A stretch of DNA of 64,000 bases from contig VZDJ01000623.1 in NCBI GenBank assembly GCA_008694505.1, positions 14,224,988 to 14,288,987 of the forward strand, in the 5' to 3' direction. Every line of letters begins with the position of its first letter. Position 1 is the stretch's first letter. Made by a program: the position numbers and the translations under genes. A model generated the notes under the pieces. The model made no database searches and was not told the origin of the DNA. It saw only the letters and a list, made by a program, of their open reading frames with translations. Of this stretch, positions 33,886 to 46,365 are shown one piece after another. The stretch comes from Cyanoderma ruficeps. Taxonomy: Eukaryota; Chordata; Aves; Passeriformes; Timaliidae.

Positions 33886-36800
33886 AAAATTTGGATGCAA
33901 AGGATCCCACAAAATAAAACTTAAGTAAAAGGAGAAATAAAGTATATTTTTCTAGTAGAAAATAGAAAGTCTGCCTGGGATATCAAGCATGGAAGCTCTA
34001 ATGTACCTTTTGGTTCAAAATAATTTCTTCAGTGTTCAGATGCGACCAGTTATTATTTTTGGCATTATTAATAAGTAAGTTCTACAAATTTATTAATCTA
34101 ATTTTCATTTGATCATCTATTTTGTACTGACTGATATTCAGGACTTTTGATGTTTGTTAAGACAGGAAACATTAATTTACAGAAAACCAACTCTTAGAAT
34201 TACAAATTTATTGCCTGTTTACTATCTGACAGCTAGAAATGAAATCTAGGAGTTTCCCTGAGACTTCAGAAGTGTTGACAACATAAATAGCTTTTCTAGA
34301 AAGAACCTAATTGTCAAGATGGAATTTCAGTTTTCAGGTATTCTTTTTAATTAATATATCAACATTTCAAGAGCACAAAAAAAATGTATGAAGTTTATAA
34401 GCTATGAAAATCCTGCTACATTTCATGATGCATTATAAAGATTTTAATGTCTCACTACAAAGTGTTTTGCTTTATAGCATAAGTTTTCAGCTTTTGAAAT
34501 ATTTATGAAAACACAGGTAAAAATTCATGGTTTACTGTAGAGATTTATTTATTCACCTCAGGCATCACCCTTTCATTAAAAAGGATTATCTGTATACCCA
34601 AGTGCATGTCTTTGTTTGTCTTTGTTTTTTGCTCTTTAATATCATAGCAAAGATGGTATAATCTAAAAAATTGAGTACTCCACCACAGAAACTTTAAGGT
34701 TATCTTAATTAATTTCCTTCTTTACAATTAAAGGAAATAGATTCTGCTTTATTATAAAGTATTGATATTTTTAAGAAGGCATACATTTCAACATATTCAA
34801 TAAATTTTGTAGGATATCCAGGGAACTCATTAAAGGCCGTGACCTTGACTAAACTTTGTTTAGCCTGGAGGTTACTTGAAATAGTGTTGTGTTTTTTAGA
34901 AGTATGACTGCAGAATACTAAATACTTTTTGAAAAAATATTGTCTTACCAAAGTAGTTCAAAATGGAATTCACCTCTGGTTCTACTCCAGATACTTTTAT
35001 TTCACTAGCACAGAAGATACAGAGAAATGAGACTACAGGGGATATGGACACTGTTGCTCATGTTTTGCTGAAACCCACTGCGCTGTACATGCCATGACTG
35101 CCATTTGCACGCAGATGAAGTCAGCAATGCATAAAGGAAAGATATGATGGAATGGGAAGCTTTAAGACAGAATCAGATTTGGAGTAGCTTAGAAAAGTTG
35201 AACTGAGAAGGCAGAGGTTGTGTGCTCCAAAAAATTGATCTAGTAAACCCCATGGGGAACCTGCTCTCTATAGAGTCACCCCATGCAGCGTTTTATAGAA
35301 CATGATAACAACTACCTTGAATATCTTCTGTCTTTGCTTTTTCTCTCTATTTTCACTGTTTGACAGATAAAATATCAATTTAAAATAATGGATTTTCAAG
35401 CTAGTGGTTTTGTCATGACCTTTTTTTTTTTTTCAGAAATGTAGTGGAGATGAAGAATTATTATTTGCATGTTAATAATTAAGAACTAGCTAATTTATCA
35501 GTCCATTATTAAAATCTTTGCTTCTATCTAATCACTTAGCTATGATGCTGACTTAGTCACCATGTTTCTTGCTGTGAGAGTAGAGTGACTGAAGCAATTT
35601 TAAAGGAGAATAGCAAAGAAGAGGTGGTGTAAAATTCAGATCTGGATAACAGAGATTTTCACTTCTCATTCTCATATTGGTTTTTTCCTAGCTTTCTGGC
35701 TGTTTCTTTTAAGAAGGCCAGTATTAAGGTCTCTAAAAATAGAATGGAAGATGGACAGCAAACAGCTCATCAGCATGTACTGGGTATATGTTGAACTCTT
35801 CCTTCCTTCCTGTATAGAAACTTCCTCTAGATCTAAAGGTGGAAAAAAAATGCCAAATCCTTTCTTTTCTGAAACATGCAGATTTGAAATATTCATAAAA
35901 ACACCTTTGCCTATTGCACAAAGAATAGCCTGGTGTAGTAGTGGAGGTGTACTTGGAAGAAAGGAAATGCCACACACCTGATTGTTTACTGAATTTCACT
36001 TTCTAGTGTGAATCTCTCAATAAACTATCACAAAAGTTCTCTAAAGTAAGAGACGTTCTCTTTTGCTACCTGGAGTCCAAAGTATAAATCATCAACCTTT
36101 TAGTGTAGATTTATGTTAAAATGTTTAATATGAAAATAGTCAAAAATTAGATATCTCAGGAAACTTTGTGGCTTTTTTGTCAGCCATGCAGGTGATCTCT
36201 TCATAGTAAATCCAAAAATATGAAGACAAAATCATGGGACCTGGAAGGATTCCCTTCAGTGACTGAAAGACAATGTCATGGTGAGATACACAGAGAATCA
36301 TCTTTATGCTCTCTACTTACCAATGTTCAAAAATCTTCTGGATTTTACTTTTTAATACAAGATTCCTCACTTCTTTTTTAAGAAATATATTTTTAGTTTT
36401 GCAGACTCTGGAAAGCTTTAAATATTCTAACATTTGTTTTCTGTACATAAAATTTCATACGTCTTGCTTCAGCAACAGGCAATTTTAAAGATTTAACAAA
36501 ACATTATTACTATTTAAAATCCTTGATGAATACTAGTACTCTTAAACTGTAGGGGCAATAACAGAAACATTATACTGAAAAATCATTGGTGCCAAACATT
36601 TTTAAACTTCTGAGAAAATTTACATATTTATAGGCAGTTTCATATTTTATGCCTTTATTTACTGACTCCAAATATATATGGATGGTTATTACCTGCCACA
36701 CTGAATGACACTGAAAACAGCTGATTGACACAAAGAAATGACTCTAAGATAGAAAGTACCATGTATCTTGCTTTGCATATTCTCAAGGATACTCGTGAAT

Positions 36801-38710
36801 GAAGATAGGAAATCTTAACATTTTTTATGTGAAGAAGGGAGGGAGGGAAAGAAAAATCTATTTTATTTTGTAAGGCTGAAATATTATCAATGTAAAAATT
36901 CTTGCAAAGGAGACTATATTAATTTTCCCTCCCATTCTCTTTTCTAAATATTACTTTGATCAGTTCTGTTTAGATACTCCTGATGAATATATCTGACAGA
37001 AATATTCCACACCTTATCATATGCACATACACCCTAATTTCTTAAGTTGTCATAGGAAGAAAGTGGTATGGATATTCCTAATTTATCCAAAGAGAAAATG
37101 TGATGGACCACATACTGCTCTTGTCTGTTATGATGAAGACAGATCTTCAAGGTAAAAGAGAAAGCAGCTCCACTGTCCTTCCTCAAGTAATCACTCTCTG
37201 CCTGAGTGTTAGCATTGCTGATTATATTCAGAGCTTATGGGAATGGAGTAAAATATTTGAAATTTAATTAACACTGCTTTTCCTAGGCCTGGCTCTGCTC
37301 CCTCAAATCAAGTTGCCCCTCACTTTCCTTAGCTCTGCAAAAAGCCTATGTGGTCCAAAAATCACTGGCTGCTGCTGAAGCCAGCTCCTTGCATTGCTGG
37401 CAATTCAGACAAATCTCAGTGCATGCTTAACTCCATTTTTAATTAAGAGTCTTCATAAAATAATTTAAACTTGTAAAAACATGTAACTGGATTAATACTA
37501 CAATTACCTTTTCATCTTTTATGTATTTTTAATAATAAATGTCTCATAGATGACTACTGCTGTTAATTCTTACTTTTACATTTTCAGAACAATTTAAGAA
37601 AAACCTTCTATTCTTTCTGCAGCCTGCATTGATTTTTCCTCCCCTTCTATTCCAAAAGATTTTAACAGGCTAGGAGAATGTGGCAACTCTCTACTGCAAC
37701 TGTCATTACCAGAATTTGCATATTGTTTTTTGTTGAACTGTGAAATCACCATTCCAATTTCAAGCGAGCTCTGGTTTTCAGACATGAAAAATAATTATGA
37801 GACCTGGATACCATCAGCCGTTAGATCACCTTTTTGGATCTTGTTGTATTACTTCAAACATACCTCTATCCTGAAAATAAGTTCTTGGAGAACAAAGATT
37901 TTCTTACATGATTGTACAAATGCAGCCTTATACTGCTTGGCATGAAGGAATGTAGGAACATTAATATGTTATGAGATAAATCAGTACAGAACACACTACA
38001 CAGCTGATGGCAGAATGGCTTGGAAACATGACACAGCACAGCTATCACACAACACTTGGGAAGGGTCACTGAAGACAGTCTTATGTGACTGTTTAAAAAT
38101 TTTGTGAGACTATGCTTGCGCAGAGGGTTAACTCAAAAATCTTCCTAGATCCTCAGATCTGTAATCAAGAATCATTTTTCTCACATACTGGACTAGCAAA
38201 GATCTTGGGGTTGTTGTGATGTTTGTTTAGTTGCTTTCTCCCTTTTCAGCAACTATCTTTCACAAAAGGACTTTAGAAACCCTGTCAGTCTTTATCTACA
38301 AACATCCTGGCAGACTTAAGTGACATTAAAGATCTTACTTTTATTAGAGAGTGTGCAGATTTTCTGTGGCTTGTGTTATGCTTGAGTGTGTAGTGTAGTC
38401 TTTGTGTTCTTTCCAGATTATACCTATCCTATTCATAAAATTGATAGGCTAACATGATGAGCAACTCCAGTCAGAGGTTCCTACTACAAATCTATTTTTG
38501 ACACCTTTTTAAAGTATTATGTCAATAATTCTAGCTCAGATTTTAACTGAATGCAAAATTTTAAACATTTCTCTTACAGAATTTTATCACTAGTCAATTT
38601 ATAGACGACTGAACTATTTCAGAACATTCCTTTAACTTTTGGTAAGCTCTGCTTTTATTCTTAAAGGTTTTCTGACTAGATGCTTGTTTGGAACAAAAAA
38701 ACATCTGGAT
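33886..38710. other. AT-rich noncoding DNA
   Basis: Mostly single-copy-looking sequence. A somewhat GC-richer patch occurs at about 35030-35310, and purine-rich DNA at 36830-36870. Overlapping frames on both strands at 35672-35999 are not accompanied by splice signals. Nothing else can be supported. Confidence 0.5.
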
Positions 38711-38898
38711 TATCACAGAATTATGGAATAACCCAAGTTGAAAGGATCCAGTTGAATGTTCTAATTTGAGTTTCCTGTACAAATCTCAGCTAAGAGGCCA
38801 TGCCAGGTGTGCAGACCTTTATCCTGTTTGTTCTCAAAAACCTCTGAGAGTGAACAGAGTGCAAAAACTCTGTTCCAAGCCTGGAGTGTCCTAATGAC
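38711..38898 (-). mobile_element. CR1 LINE 3' tail (minus strand)
   Basis: The plus strand begins with the complement of the CR1 3' terminus (ATCACAGAATTATGGAATA, 38712-38730). This is followed by 'acccaagttgaaaggatcc', the usual adjoining CR1 text, then diverged CR1-like sequence to an AACTCTGTTCCAAGCCTG block at about 38867. It is cut off exactly where the ERVL-like LTR begins. Confidence 0.7.
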
Positions 38899-39400
38899 TG
38901 TGGTGGGTTACATTGTCTGGCTGCCATATGCCCACCCACCTATTCCCTCACTCCTTTTCCTCAATAGGATAGAGGCAGAAAGTAAGATGGAAAAAAGTCA
39001 TGGGTAAAGGAAAGGACAAGGATTCATTATCAAATGTCTTCACAGGCAGTGCAAACTGAGTTTGGGAAAATTAGTTTATTGCCAGCTAAAATTGATTTGG
39101 CTAGTGAGAAACAAGGAAAAAAAGCCAGAAGAATCTTTTCTCCTACTCACCCTCTTTTTTCTAGGCTTCATTTTACTCCCTCATTCTCCCATTGAGCAGG
39201 GAAGTTGGAGCAGATGACACCACTGTGGTCATTTCCCACCCTACCCACTCTGTGTCTACATCTCTAGGTTACACGCCAGCTTCACTTCTGGTTGAGCCTG
39301 TCCACAGGAGAATGACAGCCACATTCCTGAGCCTGGGAAAAGACCCTTGGTCCCCAGGCTGGGCTCCACCACCTGGGCAGGAGGGAAGTCCAGAACTGCA
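38899..39400 (-). mobile_element. ERVL-like LTR, partial
   Basis: Begins TGTGGTGGGTTAC followed by 'ctggctgccatatgcccacc', the complement of the end of the same ERVL LTR type seen at 1238-2083. Further matching blocks run through an AATTAGTTTATTGCC stretch (about 39071) and a pyrimidine-rich block (39140-39190). Resemblance then fades, so it is probably truncated on its 5' side (right end here). Orientation is opposite to the copy at the left of the window. AATGAC at the left flank (38893-38898) recurs at 39311-39316, but without a CA just before it, so I do not claim a target-site duplication. Confidence 0.65.
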
Positions 39401-42400
39401 GTAGCAAGAGGCTGCTTTTAACATCCCTATTTCACATCACAAGCTAAATCACTGGCTAAATCTGAGTCTATAAAGGAAATCCTACATCTATATTTTTGTT
39501 TGTGAAATTAATCAGCATAACATGGTTTAAACAGCACCAACAGAAGAAGAAAAGCACCCAAACATCACACCTGTAGGTTAACACCCATATAGATTTAAAA
39601 TCTCTTATCCTCTTTTCAGCCCAGTCCACTTGTCTGTCCTTAACAGCAATTGCATCCTCGCTTATTAAGGGGTTTTGAATAATTAAGTTCAGCTGAATGT
39701 AATTAGTTTCCAGCTGGCAGTGATCTAAGTTGCATTGAATAGTGATGAATTCTGTGCAAAAAAAATTAAATAAAGTAACAAAACCACCTTTTGTTGTCAG
39801 TTTTTTCTTCGCATTTCCTCTTGACGTGCCCACTTGGAACTATAAGAGGATTTTTAATCCTCTGAGGACTTTGTTAAATACATTGAGTTTTGATAGTAAC
39901 ATGCTGCATGCTTTTGACACAAAAGCTTGGTAAATGTCTGTATACTCACTATTTTAGGCTCCTTTCTAGCTTTCACTGTTATTTCTCTGAATGATGAAAA
40001 ATTCAGGAATAGCCCTAAGATTTTTTTGTTGCTGATTTCTCTACAAGTAAAGGCTTTAAGGTGAAATGTGACTAGTTTATATTGGATAAGGGTAAAGTAT
40101 CAGCAGATGCAGATCTGTCAGAATTGAAGAAATTGTTTGTTACAGAGTGCTGTCTGTGGAATCCTGGCCCACCTTTCATGGGTTCATGAAGTTCTTGTGA
40201 GCCTGATTTTAATTTAATTTACTTTAAGAATTTTGATAGAATAGTAACTAATTCTTTCACTAAAAGAACACTGTATTAATTCTTGATCAACCTGCAGGCA
40301 CGCTGCTGTCTTTTTTATTTTCTCTTTGTCATATTCTGCCCACGAAGTTATTGGTATATTTCTTCTGTTATTGACTTCAGAAGATCTGCTTTCCTTTGCA
40401 TTTTCTGTTTTCTATTTCTGATTAAAGATTTCAGGTTTAATTCCAATCACCTGAGAGGAAATTCCCAAGTATTAACTTATTTAATTCTCTAAATTTTCCT
40501 CTACAAATCCTTTTTTATCTCCCTTTCAAATGTCTTGAAGATACTTTTAGAAAACTTAAACAAATAAAAGAAGCTATATGGATTTTTATCATTCTCTTTG
40601 TAGTGTTTTCATCCTTTCCACTCTCTTGGCCTTTCTGTTCTGTTTGGTTTTGTCCCTCATATCTCAGTGGACGTTTGCAAATGTTTGTGGTAGAGATTAG
40701 GAGACCATTGGGTAGATGAGCTCTAAAGCTTGTCCTAAAAAAATGCTTCATTTTCACCATTCACTGAATTGTCTTTCCATTGTAAAGTACTGTGGGAGGA
40801 GTTGAGAACTAGTTTAATGACAGCAATTTTAAGAAGATAGATTTTTTTCTGAATAATCAACAGAAAGAAGATAAACTCAATCAAAAGATAGAGCTTAGAC
40901 TTTAAAATTAACAAATCCTTACTCTTCAACTTTTTTCTTCTTTTTTTTTTCTTGCTAAGTACATCTATACTTTCCAGAAGTACAGAATTATGGGAAAAAA
41001 ATCTTATGAAGGAAAACCTGGAAACAATTTTTAGGAAGAATTTTGTCTAAGACTTACATGTTCCTGGTATTGTGCTCTATGAAAATTAGGAAGCATACAG
41101 TAGTGTTCCTCCGTCCTGTACTCTCCTATTTTCATTCTTCTTTTTTAACCTTTTAAAGTAGCATATTTACATCTCCTATATAAATTTTGTGGGATTTAAT
41201 GTTTTGCATCTGAATGAATGGATCAGTTCCAGAGCTATATGCACTTGTCTGAAAGCAGAAAAATTACATCAAATATGAGTGTTTTACTTTTTTCCGATGG
41301 GACAGTCTTGCCCTCACCTTCGTTTTTTCCAGAAATGAATTCTGCAGTGGATATCCATCTCCTATAAGAGTTTCCTTTTCAAAATTTGCACTGGATTGTT
41401 TAAATGGTTGTGTCTTTGATGTGTGTAACTACTGTAGAAGATGTTTAGTATCTTTAAAAAGAAAGAAATTACCTCATACAGTATTTAGAACAAACAATAT
41501 AAACTAGAATCCTTAATCTCTAACTGGATGTTTTTATGCAGTTTTTAGCCTGCAGATAGAATAGATAGGATATCTGATACCAGAAACAATCCGTGTTGTG
41601 TTAAATATACTTTTTTGCTAGGGAAATAGATTAATTTCTAGATAGAGATTTTCTAGATTTCATACAAGTCTATCATAACATTATCTGAATTGTGAATCAG
41701 TCCTTTACCTTTAACTTTTACAGATACGTGAATCAAGAAAGACCTCTGATATTTTCAACCTTCCACTTTAGAAAAAAAAAATCCATAATACTTAACCTAA
41801 TATAAATTATCAGATAATGGGTTCTGAGAAGTTTGAAGTGTTTATGTACATTTTGGGATCTGCTTCCTTGCCATAGGAATTGTTGAAAGAATATTTGCTT
41901 TCTAATTCTTAATGTCCACATACCTCTTTATGAAAGCAGCAAAAGTCAAGACATTTATGGTTTTCAGCCATTTACTTGCAAACAGTATCAGATGCTTCTT
42001 AAACATTGTAAACAAAACAAGGGCTTGGTAACATATTGTAAAAACATTCAAATATATGTAAAATTCAATAGTCAAATTGTCTCACTCCTTTCATGTTACA
42101 ACAGAAGAGATTTTTTCACTCTGTGATAAGTCCATGTATTGACAAAGTCCATGTAAAGAAAATGAATGCAAACACTCAGATATTATCAAAGCCAATGTTT
42201 AGAAATAATTTCTCCATCCTGTCTTTCTCTTAGTGTGAAAAAACCACCAAGCTATCTAGTAGTCCAGTCAATAAGCAAGGTGTCATTTTCAAATTGGATC
42301 TTTCTTTGCTGCAATTTTGTCTAAATTTTACCTCTTTTTGTCTGTGACCTTACTAACACAGAGTTTTGGCAGGTAATCTTTCACAGAGAAATATCTAGGC

Positions 42401-45252
42401 TTTCAAACAGTTTCTATTTGGAATCAAGAAACTTTTCCCCTAACGCTGAAAAATAGATTGTGTTTCCAAGACAGCTATCCAGCATACTACACTAAATATC
42501 ACTTTCCTAATATATCAGATATTCTGTTAAGCATCCCCAGCAAGACATTTTCTGTCTTACTGACCAGTACTGCCATTATTAGCCTGGTACTCTCTTGATT
42601 CTCTGAATCCATCTCCTGATTTGTTTTATGAATTGGGAAAGAATAATTTGGTTATGTCTTTGCAATGTGTGTATTCAATGGATCCCAAGCCGTTGCTTAC
42701 AATTCTTCAGTATTACAGCAAGAAAAATAATTAAAAGTATTCCTCAATAGCCACATCATAGTTACTTGGCTACAAACCAAGTGTGGACTACACAGATTAC
42801 AAAGCTATAGCAAATAAAAAAGTTCTTTGCTACCAGACACTATTAAAAACAAAGCAACTGAAGTCTTCAGCTGGAACAAATTTTTAATTATACTTCAGCA
42901 ATATCTAACTGCAAATGAACTTCTGTATTTTTTATGGTCAAAATTTTGTTAATAGGCAAAAAGAAAGCATACCATATGGACAGACAGAAGTAACTATATA
43001 GGCATGTAAAGCAAAGATTATGTATAAAAAGCTCTATAGATAGATGTGTAAAACAAATTTATGTTAGTATAATTGATATCTTAACGACATAATTATTAGT
43101 CCAGATCTCAATGTTTCAGGAAAAAAGAAAAAAAAAAAGAAAAAAAAAAACCCAAAAAACTGGATATTCTGGATATTAACTTGTTATATGCTCACATCTT
43201 CATTTCTACGCCTTTGCAAAAATGTAGAGTTATTCAGTCTTTTTACATAAACAATATATAAGCCATTTTTTGTGGTTAAATTTAATTTTTTTACTGATTT
43301 CCTCTTTTTTTTTAAATTAATAGTTCCCTTCATTGTAGAGTTAAAAAATTTTTGTCTTCCTTTTAAAGATTTTACTACAGTCTTCAGCCTATTTTTGCTT
43401 TCTCTAAAGTGGTCTAATGTGTATAATTTTCATGCATTCCTTTACAGCAAATGAACAGTGTAAAAACTGCTCTGAACTTTAAGGAGATTTTTAAAGATTA
43501 GGCCTCAGGATCTGAAATGTCTGATGCAGTAGTAATGGGAGAATTATATTATTTTTAGGACCACATGGTTGGCACATTCTGCCATCTGATATAAAAATGG
43601 ATTGCTGCTAATTTCCTTCATTGTATGCTGCTGCCAAATATTTATGTGCCAGCATGGTAACGGTACTTCAGCAGCTACATCTGAGCATTTCTGAGCACAT
43701 CTGAGAATTTCTAGCTGAAGGAGAGTTCTGAGACATGAAATTAAGGAATGAAATAGAGACTTTTCTGAGCTCCTTTTCTATGGACATATCTGAGGACAGT
43801 CTTTTCATGGGCAAAATTTAAAAACCTAAGAAACAATGTGAAAGAAGTTCAGAATTTTTATTTGTACTGTATGAAATCTGCATTTGAGCCACCATTTAAA
43901 GGAGGAGTTGGAAACGTTCTCCCACACTCATTGATGTACATTTTCAGTCCTTAATCACTGCCTCATAGAGACTAAATCCATTGTATTCTAATTTCTACAA
44001 AGCAGGATTTTTTTCTCCTGAAACAGTTAACAATTGAGCATAACCCACTGCACACTCATCTACAAAACTTTCTTCATGTAGTGGTGGTGTTATTCCAGTC
44101 TGAATAAAAATATGACAAAGGTGGGATTATTCAAGCTTCTATTTTTCCTCTAAACTTTAAACAATTTACACTGCAAAGTTCTCTCTATACTTGCAAAGAA
44201 TACATTCTTATTTACCTTCCCATTAGTAAGAATGATGATAAACTTTTCTTTGTGGCTGTTTTGGTTTTTTTTCTCAGCTTACACTGGGATTGACAGTATG
44301 GACTTTGCTAAAATGCTCTATTTGTGCTTTGTTGTGCTAGTCTCCAGAGGAATCTTGTACAGTCAGTTCTAGGCAAAGAAAATACAATGCATAATTGTAC
44401 TCAGTGGATAAGAATTCAAGTGCATTGTTTTCTTTCTTCTTAAATCACTAATATTCCCTAAGAACTAGCTTGTTGTGAATGAGATCCTGGTTCTCTTTTT
44501 CTTGCCATTTGTATTCATCCATTACAACCATTGTAATTATACAGCAAAATGTGTTTTAGTTTGCATTTTTAAAATATTTTATCCATTATGCAGGGATTGT
44601 AATAACTCAAAGCTGAGTAGAATTTAAGGTGTGAAGATGTCAAATTACTATTGTCTGCAGTATATGTATGGAGACAGTGCCATCTCTCTAGGAAGAAGAA
44701 AAAGATTGTAGGAGGAGGAAGAAAAGAAGTAATTTTGGAGAGATATTTGCTTATTATTTTTTCTTGCTTATCTGAATGTTCTGATTGCCAGATGTATTCA
44801 TAAATAGACTGAGGCTTTCATGGCACTTGCTGCATGTAATGATCAGCAAGCCTAGGCAGTTTACAATACAGTATAAAGTTAAATGGATTTATAAAATTAA
44901 GCAGCCATTTGAAGAATTATTGTAAGTTTAATAACTGGGGTTTTTTCCTTTTTTAGCATCTTAGAAAATTTTAATGGCAGTTACTGGTAAAATAATAAAA
45001 TCAATTAGAAAGAGTCAAAAATTAGTCAGGGAAGAAAAAACTGAATAAACAATCAAAAAGTAACATCTTTTTTATTGAAAAAGACAAAATTGTTGCAATT
45101 ATCCTGTGGAGAAATATTTTTGATAATAATCTTGCTAAGGATGTTGAAAAGGCAGTCTTGTCAAAATATGATTGAATTAAACTACTAGTTAATAGTGTTC
45201 ATTGAAGTCTGCTGATATCTAGAATCAGGTTCTAGATACTGTCAGAGCAGAA
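39401..45252. other. AT-rich noncoding DNA
   Basis: Almost 6 kb with no recognised gene or transposon. A-rich low-complexity DNA lies at 43120-43152, followed by a short repeat of CTGGATATT. A purine-rich stretch lies at 44690-44725. A T-run plus CAG at about 44262-44277 precedes a short open frame ending near 44372, too weak to call an exon. Confidence 0.5.
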
Positions 45253-46365
45253 AAGATTACAGAATCAATTATACTGAAAAAGACCTCTGACATCATAAGA
45301 TCCAATCTATTACCAAACACCACTATGTCAACTGGATCTAAGTGCCACATCCAGTGATGGTGAACACTCTGTATTCCAGACAGGAAAAAACATTGCTGTG
45401 AAAAAAATATTCTTGGACACATTAACTGAATCTTGGTTACACCCAAGGGAAAGACCTTATGTTTTTTCATTACATCATGATTATGTTAAACCCCTTCAGG
45501 GATGGTGACTCTACCCTCTCCCTGGGCAGCTCATTCTGATATCTAATCACCCTTTCCATGAAGAAATTCTTTCTAATGTCCAACTTAAACCTTCCCTGAA
45601 GCAGATTGAGGTAATTTCCTCCTGTTCTATCACATGTTATCTGGGAGAAAAGGCCAAACCCCACCTGGTTACAACCTCCTTTCAGACAGTTGTAGAGATT
45701 GATAAGGTCACCCCCAAATTTCCTCTTCTTCAGGCTAAACCCCAGTTTTCTTAGCCACTCCTCACGAGACTTGTTCTCCAGACCCTTCATGGGATTTTTT
45801 GTCCTACTGTGGACCCATTCCAGCACCTTAATATTCTCCCTGAACTGAGGGGCCCAGAACTGGAGCACTCAAGGTGTGGCCTCACCAGTGCTGAGTACAG
45901 GGGGACAATCAGGGCCCTGCTCCTGCTGGCCACCCTATTGCTGATGCAGGCCAGGTGCCTTTGGCCTTCTTGGCCACCTGGGTCACTGCTTCATGTTCAT
46001 CCAGATGTCAACCAGCAGCTCCAGGTCCTTTCCCACTGGGTCTCTTTGCAGTCACTCTGTCCCCAGCCTTCAGGGACAGGGGGTTGTTGCACTCGAAGTG
46101 CAGCACCCAGCACTTGGCCTTGTTAAACCTCATATTGCTGGATTTGGCCCGTCAATCCAGCCTGTCCAGGTCCTTCTGCAGAGCCCTCCTACCCTCCAGC
46201 AGATCAACACTCTAACCCAACTTGGTGTCATCCACAAAATTGTTTATGGTAGATGCAATCCCCTCATACAGATCATCGACAGAGGTGTTGAACAGGACTT
46301 GTCCCAACAGTGATCTCTGGGGGACACCACTAGTGACCACATGGAGATCACAGATCTGCTATATA
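45253..46365 (-). mobile_element. CR1 LINE, 5'-truncated, reverse transcriptase to 3' end
   Basis: The longest element in the window. On the minus strand it enters within the reverse transcriptase and ends with a diverged CR1 3' terminus near 45253. The order of protein-level landmarks (VTSGVPQ near 46307-46338, FVDD near 46227-46238, LQFWAP near 45845-45866, then the C-terminal block to about 45500) is that of CR1 ORF2. The element lacks everything upstream. About 134 bases at 45355-45488 are extra compared with the usual CR1 tail; see findings. The inactive copy contributes most of the open frames between 45470 and 46313 on both strands. Confidence 0.9.
45489..46340 (-). pseudogene. CR1 ORF2 (pol) C-terminal fragment
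   Basis: Remnant of the LINE reverse transcriptase, which in intact CR1 copies element RNA into DNA at nicked target sites. The catalytic FVDD (YADD/FADD-type box) and the preceding VTSGVPQ box are still readable on the minus strand. An in-frame stop follows the catalytic box (near 46212-46214) and the frame shifts between about 46150 and 45870. From 45868 down to about 45490 the frame is open, 132 codons including non-CR1 residues at the end. It contains LLQGRFKLDIRKNFF, typical of the CR1 C-terminus. The N-terminal endonuclease part is absent, so it is not functional. Confidence 0.85.

Noticed and set aside
44262..44372. T-run and CAG followed by a roughly 30-codon frame
   Set aside because: No donor site, ends in a stop soon after, and the peptide is not recognised.
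45809..46313. Three overlapping plus-strand frames of 86-106 codons
   Set aside because: They are antisense to the CR1 reverse transcriptase fragment and have no independent support.
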